From assembly GCF_014898055.3 (NCBI RefSeq), contig NW_023604295.1, forward strand, positions 134,012,676 through 134,076,675: 64,000 bases of DNA. The letters are read 5' to 3'. Position 1 is the stretch's first letter. Each line of letters starts with the position of its first letter. Made by a program: the position numbers and the translations under genes. Shown here piece after piece: positions 1-11,400 of this stretch. The stretch comes from Talpa occidentalis (lineage: Eukaryota; Chordata; Mammalia; Eulipotyphla; Talpidae). Under the pieces are notes generated by a model. It did no database searches, was not told where the DNA came from, and saw only the letters and a program-made list of their open reading frames with translations.

Positions 1-394
1 CACAGTTTTTCATGCCTAAGACGAACAGCAAATACTGCAGTGTATTTCACCACATTGAGAGTAAACATAATAAATTAATGAGTGGTTTTCCCTCTCTCAC
101 TGAGTAATTATGGGTTCTTTCCTACTAGAAACAAATTATTTTTATTTCCCTTAAGAAGACTATGATTAATTGTGTAAAATTACACTTGTCTTCAATTGAA
201 TAGATTTCCGTCTTTCCTCTGGATTAGTGGGATATTATCTATTATTAACTAGCTTGGGAAACCCCAAAAAAGAAACTCATGCTCTTCAGAACTAAAGCTG
301 GGTTGGAAATGTTTTTGGAATGATATAAGAGGCCCTACAAGTTTCACTCATTGATTAAAATGACCTATGGCAAACTGAGCAAACAGTGTCTTAC
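1..394. other. AT-rich intergenic sequence, nothing recognised
   Basis: This stretch is AT-rich with stop codons in all frames. I see no exon, promoter or recognisable repeat in it. It lies far downstream of the 3' end of the only gene in the window. Confidence 0.5.
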
Positions 395-735
395 AGTTCT
401 TGTCTCGGTTTTATGAGACAGCAATAATGAAATACAGATTGAATAGTTAATAAATAAGAGAAATTTGTTTCAGCCTCCATTCTGGAGGCTGAAAATTCAA
501 GGTCAAGGTGTCAGCATGGTTGAGTGAAGCCCCTCTTCCTGGTTCATAGTCTAACCTTTTTGCTATCTCTTCTCGTGGCAGAAGGGGCAAAGGAGCAGTA
601 ATCCCATTCATGAAGGTTCCATCCCAAAGGCCCCACCTCCTAGTACCATTACAAGGGGCATTAGTTCAACATATGAATTATGTGGGTAAGGGAACACTCA
701 GATCAAAACAAGTTCCAATTCTGATTTATTGGAAG
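395..735 (-). repeat. Degraded MaLR-type LTR fragment (antisense)
   Basis: The sequence resembles the reverse complement of mammalian MaLR (ERVL-type) LTRs. It contains a CTGGAGGCTGAAAATTCAAGG-like stretch, then CCCTCTTCCTGGTTCATAG, then CCCAAAGGCCCCACCTCCTA and CAACATATGAATTATG, in the order I expect for these LTRs. No retroviral coding region flanks it, so it is a solo or truncated fossil. The 72-codon open frame at 610-828 lies inside it and is not a gene. Subfamily assignment is from memory. Confidence 0.45.
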
Positions 736-870
736 CACATTGAAAGTGCACAAATCTCACCTAAGAGGGCACTAGCCTTAGAAATTTTCTGGAAAAAGCA
801 CAAGATGAAGCACAAGAAAGATTGTTAATATGTGGAGGGAGCTAAGGTTTTCCAAAGATAATATCCCTAA

Positions 871-1079
871 GGCAGGACTTCTCAGCCTCAGTACTGTGGA
901 CATTTTTGGATGGCTACCTTTCGTTCAGAGGGGCTGCTTTGTGCATTGTACAATGTTCAGCAACATCCACCCTTCTGATGCCAGTGGCACACCAACCTCC
1001 AGTTATGACAACCAATGGACATTTGCACATTGCCAAGTGTTTCCTGGGGGGCAAAACTGTCCCTAGCTGAGAACCACCA
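871..1079. mobile_element. Ancient non-autonomous hAT-like DNA transposon fossil (MER type)
   Basis: About 210 bp bounded by short imperfect inverted ends, CTTCTCAGCCTCAG on the left and CTAGCTGAGAACCACC on the right. These resemble the CAGTGGTTCTCAA termini of hAT-Charlie derivatives. The interior (GGGGCTGCTTTGTGCATTGT, then ATGCCAGTGGCACACC) matches a common mammalian MER repeat I recognise but cannot name with certainty. It has no coding capacity, and the open frame at 830-1066 is accidental. Confidence 0.6.
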
Positions 1080-2845
1080 TTCTAATTATAGCACTCCTTG
1101 CTGGTCCAAAGTCTAAAGGACAATGTACTTGATTCTCCTAGTTGCTCCCCTCTACCTATAATCGTGTTCTGATAATAGAAGCTCCAGCTAATCTTGAGGT
1201 TGTCTACAATAAAGACCACATTTTCCAGTCTCCCTTGTACCTAAGTGGGACAATGACAGTAAGGTTAATAGCATTTAACAGAAATTAAGACAAGGGTAAC
1301 CTCCCAGACATGTCCATGAAAAGAAAGCAGTACTTCTGCCATCTCCTTTCGCTCTTCTCACTGGCTAGGAGTGAACATGATGCTAACACTGGACATTAGG
1401 ATTGGAGCCACAGGCTGAGTATGACGGAGCATACTGAGAGCATAAGATGAAATGTAACTGGATGTTTGACATGGTAGAGGTGCAATGTCAGCCCGGAGCC
1501 CAGACAGAAATAAACTTCTCTCTTGCTTGAACCATTGCTCTGTATGGGTCTTTGTGAGAGAAACCAGCATTTGCACCTTAACTAACTAATGCAAATCCCA
1601 AGTACTGTTGCTGTATTAAGAAGGCAGCAGTTAAAATAGGAGGACCTTTATTTGGAATTGGGATTTAAGGAAGACTGTAACTAGGTCTCCATCCTTACAG
1701 AAAAACAGTCCTTTTTTTGCTCCAACACTATAACCAGGGGAGAAACACTGAGAAGATGGAATTGGTGATCCAGTCAGCCAGACCAACTGAAGGTAATCAA
1801 GCAGTAAGGGAGTACTTGGTGGTTTTTACTGGGCCTAAACTGAGATTCATGTTGAGGCATGTGAGGCTGGCAGGTTCCCTATGTAGTTGTCTATTTGCCA
1901 TAGAAAGGGTGTGTGCTAGGATGTACTTTGTAGGGGTTTCAAGAAGAAGAAATATATATCAATGGGAGGGATGACTGGGGTCTGGTCACCTGCCCAGCCC
2001 CATGGACAAGATCTGAAACACTGAAGAGTGAAGGTTTGCAGGCTCAGGTGAGGAAATCAGGAGGGGCATCATGAAAACACCAGGTCATGGTGTGGCAAAG
2101 CATGTGTGGAGCAGAGGGGATGGGCTCTCTCTCCACTTTGGCAAGGAATGCAGCTCAACTGCTATGAAGGCTCTAGATCCTCGATGGCTACAGTAGGAGG
2201 ACCTGGCAGAGGCCCAGGGGAAGGCAGGATCTGTAGACATAGTACTTCATAGGGTCCTGCCAAAGCAGGTGCAATGTGGGCCAGGATTTGCTTATAAGCA
2301 CAAATGTGACCCCAGGATCACATCCAGAATGGGGGATGAGGCTGTGCATCCTCAGGTAAAGCCTTAACCTGGTCAGAGTTGATGGTGAATGTTGGTTGTG
2401 GCAAACAAGGGTGATGCCTGATCCAAGACCCTCCTCACCACCATTGCCAGCCATGATGGGACCCAGGACAGTGTGTAGGGCAGTGATCAAAACAGAAGAC
2501 TACAGTGAGATTCCACAGAAAGCATTTTCCTTTCTGGTACATACACTGCCCTTTCACACTAAATAATGTAGGCATGATTCCTGAAGCAGCTGCCATCATC
2601 ATCAAACCACTCCAACTATTGATTTCTAGACTACATATGTTAGGAAAATAACTCCTCATCCTTATCTGACTACAATAGGGTTTATTTACATGGCTGATAG
2701 ACCTGGAGAGTCTTATATGACAGTAAATGTCTGAGGATCATATACAAGCCAAGAATCTCTTTCCAGCCATTTTGCTCAGTCTGTATGTGGCTGTTGTGTG
2801 ACTTCTTAACAAAGCTTTGATGTTCATTTACCTATCTAAAAAAGT
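1080..2845. other. Intergenic sequence without recognised features
   Basis: Unique-looking sequence of moderate GC. The open frames here (for example 1717-1974 plus and 2188-2490 minus) are short, unlike any family I know, and lack splice-site context, so I do not call them. Diverged repeat fragments could be hidden in it. Confidence 0.5.
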
Positions 2846-3672
2846 TTGGTGCTAGCAAGGATGCAGGAAAACTGGATCCTTCCTACACCACTGGGGGAAA
2901 TAGAAAATGGTATAGGCACGCTGGAAAATTGTTCATCAGCTGCTTATAAAACTAAACGTGCACATTCTGAACAACCTAGCAACCACCTTCTCTTGGGCAT
3001 TTATCCCAGAGAAATGAAAATTTATGCTCACACACACAAACTTGTACATGAATGTTCATAGCGGCTTCCTCTGTAGTGGCAAAAACCTGGAAACAACCCA
3101 AATATGTTTGAAAGACTGAGTATTTGCACAGGCCCTACGCAGCCTATACAATGGAATAGGACTCGGCAATAAAATAGGAACAACTATTGACACATACCAC
3201 GACCTAGATGGATCTCAAAGGCACATGCTTAAGGAAAATCCAAAGCTTAGATATTGTGTGATTCTGATTTTACAGCATCCTGGAAACGATAGAAGAATAG
3301 AAATGGAAAGCAGATTAATGGTTGCCAGTTTTAGGAAGAAAGGCAGGGAGGCTGTGAATATAAAGCCCAAGGGACTTCTTTGCGTGGATAGAACAATTCT
3401 GTATCTTAATTGTAGTGGTGGTTACAAAGACCTGGGATCAAACTGCACAGGACCATAAACGCACACTCAAGTGCGTGTAGAAACCGGCAACAATGGCGTA
3501 AGATTGATAGTCTAGTTAACATGTGGCTGGTTGTTACTGTGCTACAGTTATATAACATTGGTCATAATTGGGGGAAAAATGGGCGGTGAGTAAATGGAAC
3601 TCTATCAGTTTCACAACTTTCTGGGAGCCTGCAATCATTTCAAAGTAAAAGCATATTAAAAACACACACACT
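2846..3672 (+). repeat. Old LINE-1 (L1M-type) 3' end, decayed
   Basis: The block begins with text typical of the end of L1 ORF2 and the 3' UTR: CAAGGATGCAGGAAAACTGG, then CCACTGGGGGAAATAGAAAATGG, TTTATCCCAGAGAAATGAAA, GGAAACAACCCAAATATG and ATGGAATAGGACTCGGCAAT. It continues into GATTAATGGTTGCCAGTTTT and a long diverged 3' UTR. Stops and frameshifts interrupt ORF2 throughout. Divergence from the two younger L1 copies at 7655 and 61792 marks it as ancient. A SINE abuts its 3' end. Confidence 0.75.
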
Positions 3673-3940
3673 AGGGTCTACCTGGTGGCACAGGAGTTAA
3701 AGACACAGCGCTATCAAGCTATCTCCAGTCACCGTAGCAGGAGTTCGATCCCCAGCCAGAGAGGTGACCCACATGGCACAGCAGACCTCTCCTGTCTTGC
3801 CTGCTACTCCCCTCAGCAGTGTATTTCATTAGATCTGCCTGTTCTCCTCCCTACTCTGTCTCTGCTGAATCCTCTCACCCCCTCACTTCTGATCGATACC
3901 CCAGTTCTTGTATGCATAATAAATCTTTTTAAAAAATCTT
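3673..3940 (+). mobile_element. tRNA-derived SINE, diverged copy
   Basis: It starts AGGGTCTACCTGGTGGCACAG (box A region), carries box B GAGTTCGATCCC, then CCACATGGCACAGCAGACCT and CTGTTCTCCTCCCTACTCTG, and ends with GTATGCATAATAAATC and an A-rich tail. Several indels against the window's consensus make it an older insertion. The 85-codon frame at 3685-3942 is SINE sequence, not a gene. Confidence 0.85.
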
Positions 3941-4270
3941 AATAATCAGGAAAAAAGAAATAACTGGCTATCCAGAGTATCTCATCTGAATGGAACCTAC
4001 AGACATTTTCCTTGAAATTTCTCCTCTAGTTTTAAGCTTGATGGCGATTTGTTTATTAAAGTTAAGGTGGCATCACTATAGAGGATGAAAAGTTGGTGGC
4101 AGGAAGAAATCGGAATATTACATATTCTTGGAACTGAAAGATGAATAATGATGAACAAAAATATTTTCAATATTTTTTAATTTTTCATTTCGATATTTTT
4201 GAGCAGAAAGCAGAAAGAGTTTGAGTATAAAGCATAAAGAGTCTGGTTTGAGCATAAAGAATGAGTCAAA

Positions 4271-4553
4271 GGGGGCCTCCCCGGTGGCGCAGCGGTTGAG
4301 CGCCGGGTTGCAAAGCTGCCCGCAGCCTCTGCAGCACCGGTTCAATCCCCGGCTGCTCCCCGGCCACAGGCGAGGGTCCCACATGGCGCGCAGACCTCTC
4401 CTGCCGCCCGCTGCTCCCCTCAGCAGTGTACTTCGGTCCTTCTGCCTGCTCTGCTCCCCGCTCTGGCTCTGGTGAATTCTCTCACCCTCCCGCGCTTCTG
4501 ACTGTACCCAGTGCTTGTATGAATAAATAAATGTTTTTAAAAAAAAAAAAAAA
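4271..4553 (+). mobile_element. tRNA-derived SINE, young subfamily, with target-site duplication
   Basis: A full-length copy with head GGGGGCCTCCCCGGTGGCGC, box A TGGCGCAGCGG, box B GGTTCAATCCC, and tail GTATGAATAAATAAATG followed by poly(A). The flanking duplication AAAGAATGAGTCAAA is at 4256-4270, and its copy ends at 4567 (the first bases merge with the poly(A)). Near identity to the copies at 15398, 31246 and 35447 marks the GCGCAGCGGTTGAGCGC subfamily as the younger one. Target-primed insertion by L1 machinery is the known mechanism for such tRNA SINEs. Confidence 0.92.
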
Positions 4554-4567
4554 AAGAATGAGTCAAA

Positions 4568-7469
4568 AAATAAGGCAAATATAAATACAGAGGTGAATTT
4601 TTACATCAAAGCATAGTTTTGGGATGCTCTTAATCCAATTACCCTTTATGAATCAAAGCATCTGTCACCTACCACATAGTCATTTCTTCTACCTCTCTTA
4701 TTGGGAAAAAAAAATTAACAAATGATTATGTAATGATTAAAAATTACACAAAAGCACTGTGCACTTTTCCCAGAAAGATAAATGCACAAGTAGAACAAGA
4801 AATTCTCCATTGATTGGGCCACCCCTGGCTGCCTCACATGAGGTGCTGAGTTATGGTTGAAGGTACCAATTACCCGTGAACATTATCACCACCCTCATTT
4901 CAGGCTTGATGGGATAATAAAGGTGTCCAAAAGTTATCCCTTTATGAAGCAGTCATCTGGTTATTCGTCAGTGTAGCTATAGATTAGGGACAAAATCCCA
5001 AGGTCAAGTAAAAGGGGGCCTTGGATTGTCATAACTTTTGGGGGAAAAAAAAATGACTGCTCAGCAGCTGAAACAAGTGCAGCAGCATAGAAATGCATGT
5101 AGCTTTGTCTTGGGCAGGAACACAGAGGAGCCAGCAGAAAACTGGTTTCCATACTGTAGAGAAGTGAAGTTAGCCCAGAGGGGCTGGGGGCCGCTGCTGA
5201 TTTTGGCAAAGTCCTCATCTATTCATCAAACTTCACCTTGATTTAGGTTAGCCTATGACCTCTGATAGTCTGCAAACATGTATAAACTTGGGAAACATTC
5301 TGGAAGCGAATTACACAACATAAAAAATCACATTTATCTTCTCTCTGAAAATAGCTGAGCAACGTCAGAACACATTTAGAACCATGACACATATTGGTCA
5401 CTGAATGAATACCCGAGCCAATGAAATTTAACATAAACTTCTAATTTCTACTCTCATTTTAAAATAGCAACTGAAGATTGCTAGATCATTAAGTTCCCAT
5501 TGCAATGGTAATTTTCCAAAATTTTAGGAAATAAAATGTGAAATACTAGAACCATCACAGTTATTTGAAATTATTTATGAGGATTAAACCTTTCAAGAAA
5601 AGGAAAGAGCCATTTGGGGCTCTGGATTATGCAGCATCACATCTACAGAGAACTGAAGTTTTTTTTTTTTTTTTAAAAAAAAGCAAAAAGCTGAAATATG
5701 GCACCAATTTAAGGACCCAAGGTATCCAACTGTTAGGAGAGACTGGATCAGGGAGAAGACCGTAATTGTGACTATAATTCATTTTGTACAAACTGGTCAA
5801 TTCCTTTATCTTTAACAGTGGCCACAGAAAATGTTAAGCTCGATTTTTTTTCCTCCTCTGGCTTGTTCATATTTTGTTGTGTGACTCACGTCCTACCGTA
5901 ACTCCTGGCTGACTTGAAAGGCTGTCTGGGACATCAATTCCCAGGACTCAATTTTCTCTATCAGATTGTTGCAAATAAATCTCATTTTACATCTCAGCTC
6001 ATAACAGCAGTGAAAATGCTTTACTGTGTCTCTGCTTTCTATTGCTGTGTTTAATGCTACAACTGAGGACTTGATCGTGGGCCTGAGCACAGAAGAGGAA
6101 TATGTCTCTCCCTGCCCCCACCCCTCAACTTCCAGTAACAACTGAACATTAAGGCAGTAAATCACCATCATAATTGTCTAGATATAGCCAGTCAACTGGC
6201 TTAATGAGATGGCATGTAGGATGCTGGGGAAAAGAAATGACATTTTAACAAGACAACTTGCATCAAACTGTAATTTATCCTTCACAATACATTTTTCTAG
6301 AAAGTTATTGAACAAAATCGCCATTTTGAAGATGCCAGCCTCTGCTTAACCCTTTGACTCACTTCGTTAAATCAACAGAAGCACACAAGGCATTCCTAAA
6401 ATATTTGAAAATATATGCTTGCGAGATGCTGGGTATCGACCTCATTTCTGCTGGTATTGTAGCATGTGAAATTTAAAATATTTCCTCAGAAAAGGCAGTC
6501 ACTCTATAGTATTTTTTTTTTCCTTCTGCAGGATTTGGGGGATTCCTACCTACATGTCCATCTTCTCCTGATAAGGAAATTCACTGGACCTGAGCCTTCT
6601 GCTTACTACCCAAACCTCACTCGATATCTCCAAACCCATGATGGCCCAGCACCCCAGAGTCAGCTTCAGCTTCAACACAGAAAAAAGTGAAAAGCTTCTC
6701 GGGATTGTCTGTGCAGAGGCTTCTGCAGGCACTGCTCAGGGATGGGGCCAATCCAATTCACCCTGGAGGCGAAACTAGAAAGACCAGGCAATGTGAAGCC
6801 AGCATCAATCACACTGGTCCTTGCTGCTCAGCAGCTTCCAATTTTGTATTTCTGAACTCAATGTCGATTACGATAAATAGAAAAAAATGTAAATCACATA
6901 TGTTTCTCTCAGTTCCCTCTTTAATTATTGGTTGAAATGCTGACTGTGCGCTGTTTTGACTTGGTTTGGCTCCGAGGACAGTGGTGGCGTCTCCCTCACG
7001 CTCATCAGCTTCCTTGAATTTTCTCATCCTTCATCCTACCTACTCTTCTCTCTCTTTGCTCCTTATTAATTTTTCCTCCCTTCCTTCCAACCTTTACGTT
7101 TCTCAACTTCACAGAGTCCCTTTCTCTTAATCTGCAAATTGCCCGATGACTGCTGATTTAGATATAATTTGAAAATGAGGACTTCATGTGGATATTTCCG
7201 GTCTGAAAGCTCGCCTTGCTTCTGTGCTGTTGAGATTTGCAGGGTTGGTGGCTCTGACTTAGTGCAACCATTGCCAGCAGAGCAACCCTCCTTAGGGGTT
7301 CAAAAGGGATTATTCTGGAAATGTGTGTTTGGACACCTGCTCCCCAAGCTGGACATAGGTTAATTTGCCAACAATTTTGACATAGAAAAAATGCAAACAA
7401 CACAGAAGTAGATAACACTAAATACTAACTGTATCTGTCTTGATTTCACTGATTTTCTCTTCACATCTA
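4568..7469. other. Intergenic sequence without recognised genes
   Basis: AT-rich unique-looking sequence with poly(A)/poly(T) tracts near 5660-5680. No open frame here (longest 92 codons, 5893-6171 minus) resembles a protein family or has credible splice sites. Nothing else is supportable. Confidence 0.5.
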
Positions 7470-7600
7470 CTCTACAGCTACTGTTGTTATTGCCAGCTGT
7501 GGAAATGGAGGCACAGAAAGGCTGTATATACTCAGGGACCCGTGGCTGGTGTGTGGTGGAGTCAGGCTCCTCACTTCCAAACTCCCACTGCCTCTCTAGG
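7470..7600 (-). repeat. MIR fragment (antisense)
   Basis: The order TGTTGTTATTGCCAGCTGTGG, AATGGAGGCACAGAAAGGCT and GGACCCGTGGCTGGTGTGTG, GGAGTCAGGCTC follows the reverse complement of the MIR core and 5' half (fraction-of-cells text 'GAGGCACAGAGAGG ... CAGCTGGTAAGTGG ... GGATTCAAACC'). It is strongly diverged, as expected for MIR. Confidence 0.5.
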
Positions 7601-7654
7601 GAGGCAGGTGAATAGGACATAGTTGGAGGCCTTTATAAAACATACATAGTTGGA

Positions 7655-8207
7655 AGATGGAGAGCTGTGTGGAGATTTCTGGACCTACTAAACATAGAGC
7701 TTCCCATATGATCCAGCAATTCCACTCCTAGGAATTTACCCCAAGGACACAGAAACATCAACTCCAAAGAGCACCTGCACCCCTATGTTTATAGCAGCAC
7801 TATTTACAATAGCTAAGCTTTGGAAACAACCCAAATGCCCAAAAATAGATGACTGGATCAAGAAGATGTGGTACATATACACCATGGACTATTACTCAGC
7901 ATTCAAAAAAGATAAACACATGCAATTTGCAGCAACATGGATGGCGCTGGAAGGGATCATGCTCAGCGAAATAAGCCAGAAAGAAAAAGAAAAATACCGG
8001 ATGGTCTCACTCATAGCAGGAATCTAGAAAACTTAAATAAGGGACCAGGAAAAAGAATAACTATATGAAAGAAAATATCAAAATCGACAAACAACTATGA
8101 ACCAGAGACACTCTATGGGTGGGGGGCAGGGAAAGGAGGCTTGGGGTCAAAATAAGGGGGTTGTAATTGTATGGGGAATATAAAAATAAAATTTAAATAA
8201 AATTAAG
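7655..8207 (+). mobile_element. 5'-truncated LINE-1 insertion with 18-bp target-site duplication
   Basis: The insert is bracketed by AAAACATACATAGTTGGA at 7637-7654 and again at 8208-8225. It carries the last part of ORF2 (open at 7785-8027, reading FTIAKLWKQPKCPKIDDWIK and then DYYSAFKKD), a 3' UTR with a G-rich GGGTGGGGGGCAGGGAAAGG segment, and an A-rich tail. The C-terminal ORF2 text is the standard L1 sequence. Only about 550 bp remain, so it is dead on arrival. It is close in sequence to the L1 at 61792. Confidence 0.92.
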
Positions 8208-8269
8208 AAAACATACATAGTTGGAGGCCTTGATAATACTGCACATAGTATTCTAATATTTAAGAACCA

Positions 8270-8450
8270 TTTCTCAGGGTAATGGGGAGTGACAGTTTAA
8301 TGGGTGCTCCTTCAGGAGTGATGAAAATGTCTTGGAACCAGTCAGAGGTGACGGTTGCCTACCGCTGCAAATAGACCAAATGTCACTGAATTGTGTACTT
8401 TAAACTGGCCCATCATGAATTATCTGAATTTTATACCCATGGAAAAAAAG
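8270..8450 (+). repeat. Old L1M-type 3' UTR fragment
   Basis: GGGTAATGGGGAGTGACAGT, GGGTGCTCCTTCAGGAGTGA, GATGAAAATGTCTTGGAACC, GTGACGGTTGCCTACC, then GTCACTGAATTGTGTACTTT is the usual order at the 3' end of ancient L1 elements. Its remaining sequence does not code. Confidence 0.65.
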
Positions 8451-11400
8451 CCAGTTCTCAGCATCTTGGAGTGTTTTCTGTACAATTGTACCATAATCTA
8501 TGTCACCGTCCCTCTATTGATGGACCATCAGGTCTCCAAATATTTGCTGTACAAATGCTATTTTAGAAAAAAAATCCCCTCCTACTTAAGTATTTGGTCA
8601 GCTTACATTTTGTCAGCCTATCCCAGTGTCCTGATGAGAGCCTTCTTTCTCCACCTTCCCCTTCCTCTCAAGCTCAACCCTCCTAGTCCCCCACTAGGCC
8701 TCTGGACCTTGGCCCAGCCAAACCAAGATGCTCAGATCCCCCAAGGGAGCTTGTAGAGGCAATTTCCCCTCACATGGGCCTCTTCCTGGGAGGAATTTTC
8801 ACATCGGCTGCTAAAAATATATACAATATTCTGGAGTTCAATTAAAATATGAGCCCAGTCCTCTACCCTGAAAGGCAAATGTGCCATCTTCAAAAGAAAT
8901 CACCTTTGAATCCTGACTTGGCTACTCACACCTCCCTTCTTGACACAGCAGGGTCTAGCCATTTCTCTGGTTCCTTACACCCAGGTCCTTCATGAACTCT
9001 GTCAGGTTGTCCTTCGTCAGGTTAATAGTGCCTCCCTGGAATAAGCACCTCTCCTCATCCTCAGCAGGTAAAATGAGAACTTGGCCCTCGTTTGCCACTT
9101 CTCCTCGGTGCTCCCTGCTTTCTCTAAATGCCTGGCCACATGGCCTCCTTGCACCTCCAAGATGGCATTTCATTCTCAGCAGCTGGAGCATGAAGTTCTC
9201 AGCATCTCTTTGCCTGCCACTCACCATGTCCTAAGAAGGAAGTTACTGAAGGAACACTTTAGGAAACACAGCATCTTAGTTCAGGGCTTTTCTCAGTAAA
9301 AGAAAAGATTTTTTCTTTCTTTCTTTCTTACTTTCTTTTTTTTTAACAGAAAACACCTCCAGAAAGCACATCTGTGGCAGAATCTTACAAAAGTAATGTC
9401 TTCCAAGAATCCAATTATTCAGACTCTCTATGACTGGAAATTTTTAACTCTCAAGGGTTCGGGTTTACCCCTCAGGGGCAGGCATCCAAAAAATGAGAGC
9501 TGGAAGGAGTGAGCGGTTTCCTAAGGGACAGGAGACACCTGTTACATGGAAATCCTCAGAAGCACAAAGGCTGTCCTCTCATTTTCTAAGAGCTAATTGT
9601 TCCCGGGCCCAGAGGGACTCCCCTCTACATAATCAATTTCTGCAGAGACTTCATTCCCTGGCAAGAATAGCCTTTGCTTTAATTTTTTTTTCCTGGTGAG
9701 CTTAACCCATTTAATTCCATGTAATGCTTTAATGAGGCTCTGTCTTTCATACAAATGCTCCCATTTTTAAACATTATTGTCCACTTCGATCCAGAAGCAT
9801 TGACAAGATTGCCTAGTTGGCTTAAACTTGAGCTGTGCCTTGTCAGAAAGAAAAGAAACAAAAGCAAAAATTCAAACAAAAGCAGTTAATTAATTTGATT
9901 GTTCACCTGATAATTAGTTAAACTGACTGCTCCACTCAACTAGCCAGTGATTTAGTCAACGTGATTAGTAGAGTCCCTTAAAACTATCAAATCATATAGA
10001 TAGCCACATTCTAGAAACGCTCCTCATTTCTGTGTTCTCTTCCTTTAAAAGAAAGCAGAAATAAGACTCCTCTGAATTTTGGAGGGGAAAGATGCTGCCA
10101 ACTTTTGATGACTAAGAGTTGTTAAAAAATGCAATGCAATGGTACATGTCATCCAGAATTAAAATATTTGTCTAAAAAGTTCTGATAACTTAATATTCTG
10201 AATCTCTGAAAACACAAATATCTGGGATTCTGAGGAATTTTTAGTTTATCTGTTTGGGAATTCTGCAGATTCCTATGAATTCACCTTTTACTTTTTAGAA
10301 ACACAAAGGGTTACAAGTTGATTTCTCCATATGGGGTCCGAGGGCCTTCTTGGTGGTCTGCAGCAGAACCTCTGGATGAAAAATTCATGACAAACTGCCA
10401 TTCCGGGCAGGGGTTGAACAGATGGGGATCCTGTATCAACCAGGAACCAAGTGCTTTCTTTAAGTTCTGAAAGCTGTCATTCCGGGGCCACTGTGCTCTG
10501 ACAGAACTGTAATTGAAGTGATTTTCCTCCATCCCCATCCAGCTGCAGCCTCTGCCTGCCCCAAGCCCTCCGGCTCATCTGCTGCCACCTCAGCAGAGGG
10601 CAGCTGCTCAATATTGGGCTGGAATGTCCTCGCTCTCCTCATCATTCCAGTGGAGTTCCTGACCGCCAGGCTCTACTCCAAAAGTGTGCACACTCACACC
10701 CACTCACACGCTTGGACTTCATTTAAAATCACTTTAAGAAGTTGGCATCTTCTTCTTCACAGCCTTTGAAAGGGTTCAAAACAAGCCTCCCCAGGATGTG
10801 CCATTTTGGCATGTGGATTATTCTGAGCTGAAGATAATGAAGACTCGAGGATGAACTTTTATCTCTTTCTTAACTACCTAGAATTATCTAGAGGGGGCAG
10901 GAGACTTGCCTATAATGAGAGTTATTAGTAGGAATAATGTTTTATGATCCATCTGTATGTCAGGGCAAATAGCTAATTACCAAACATCTGCCTTTCTTAT
11001 GTCCTGTGAATTAACCTCTTTCCTTTCCGAAGCCCAGGCCTCTACCCTTCTCCTTAGCTCAGGGGCAAATACACTCCTTTCTATCTTTCTGTCCTTCGAC
11101 CCCTCCTGACTCTGTGGTTCTGTATGTAAAAAATTTAATTTGTTTATCTCCCAGGAATCTGTCTTATATACCAGTCAAAAGAACCTTGAAGCATAAGGGA
11201 AGAATTTTCTAATGCCTTCTGTTAATCCCTTCCCTTTTTGGTGGCTTTTCAAACACAATTGTCAGAGCAGTTGAGAAGGGGGAGACAAAAATCTGTTATC
11301 CATGATGATCAATGAACTTTTAACAACCCTGCTAAGAACAGAAACACCCATTGATCTGCACCTCAGTTTCCCCTCTTAAAAAATGAAGGCATCTGCCAGT

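Noticed and set aside
8355..8756. 133-codon plus-strand open frame
   Set aside because: It begins inside an old L1 3' UTR fragment and shows no family signature.
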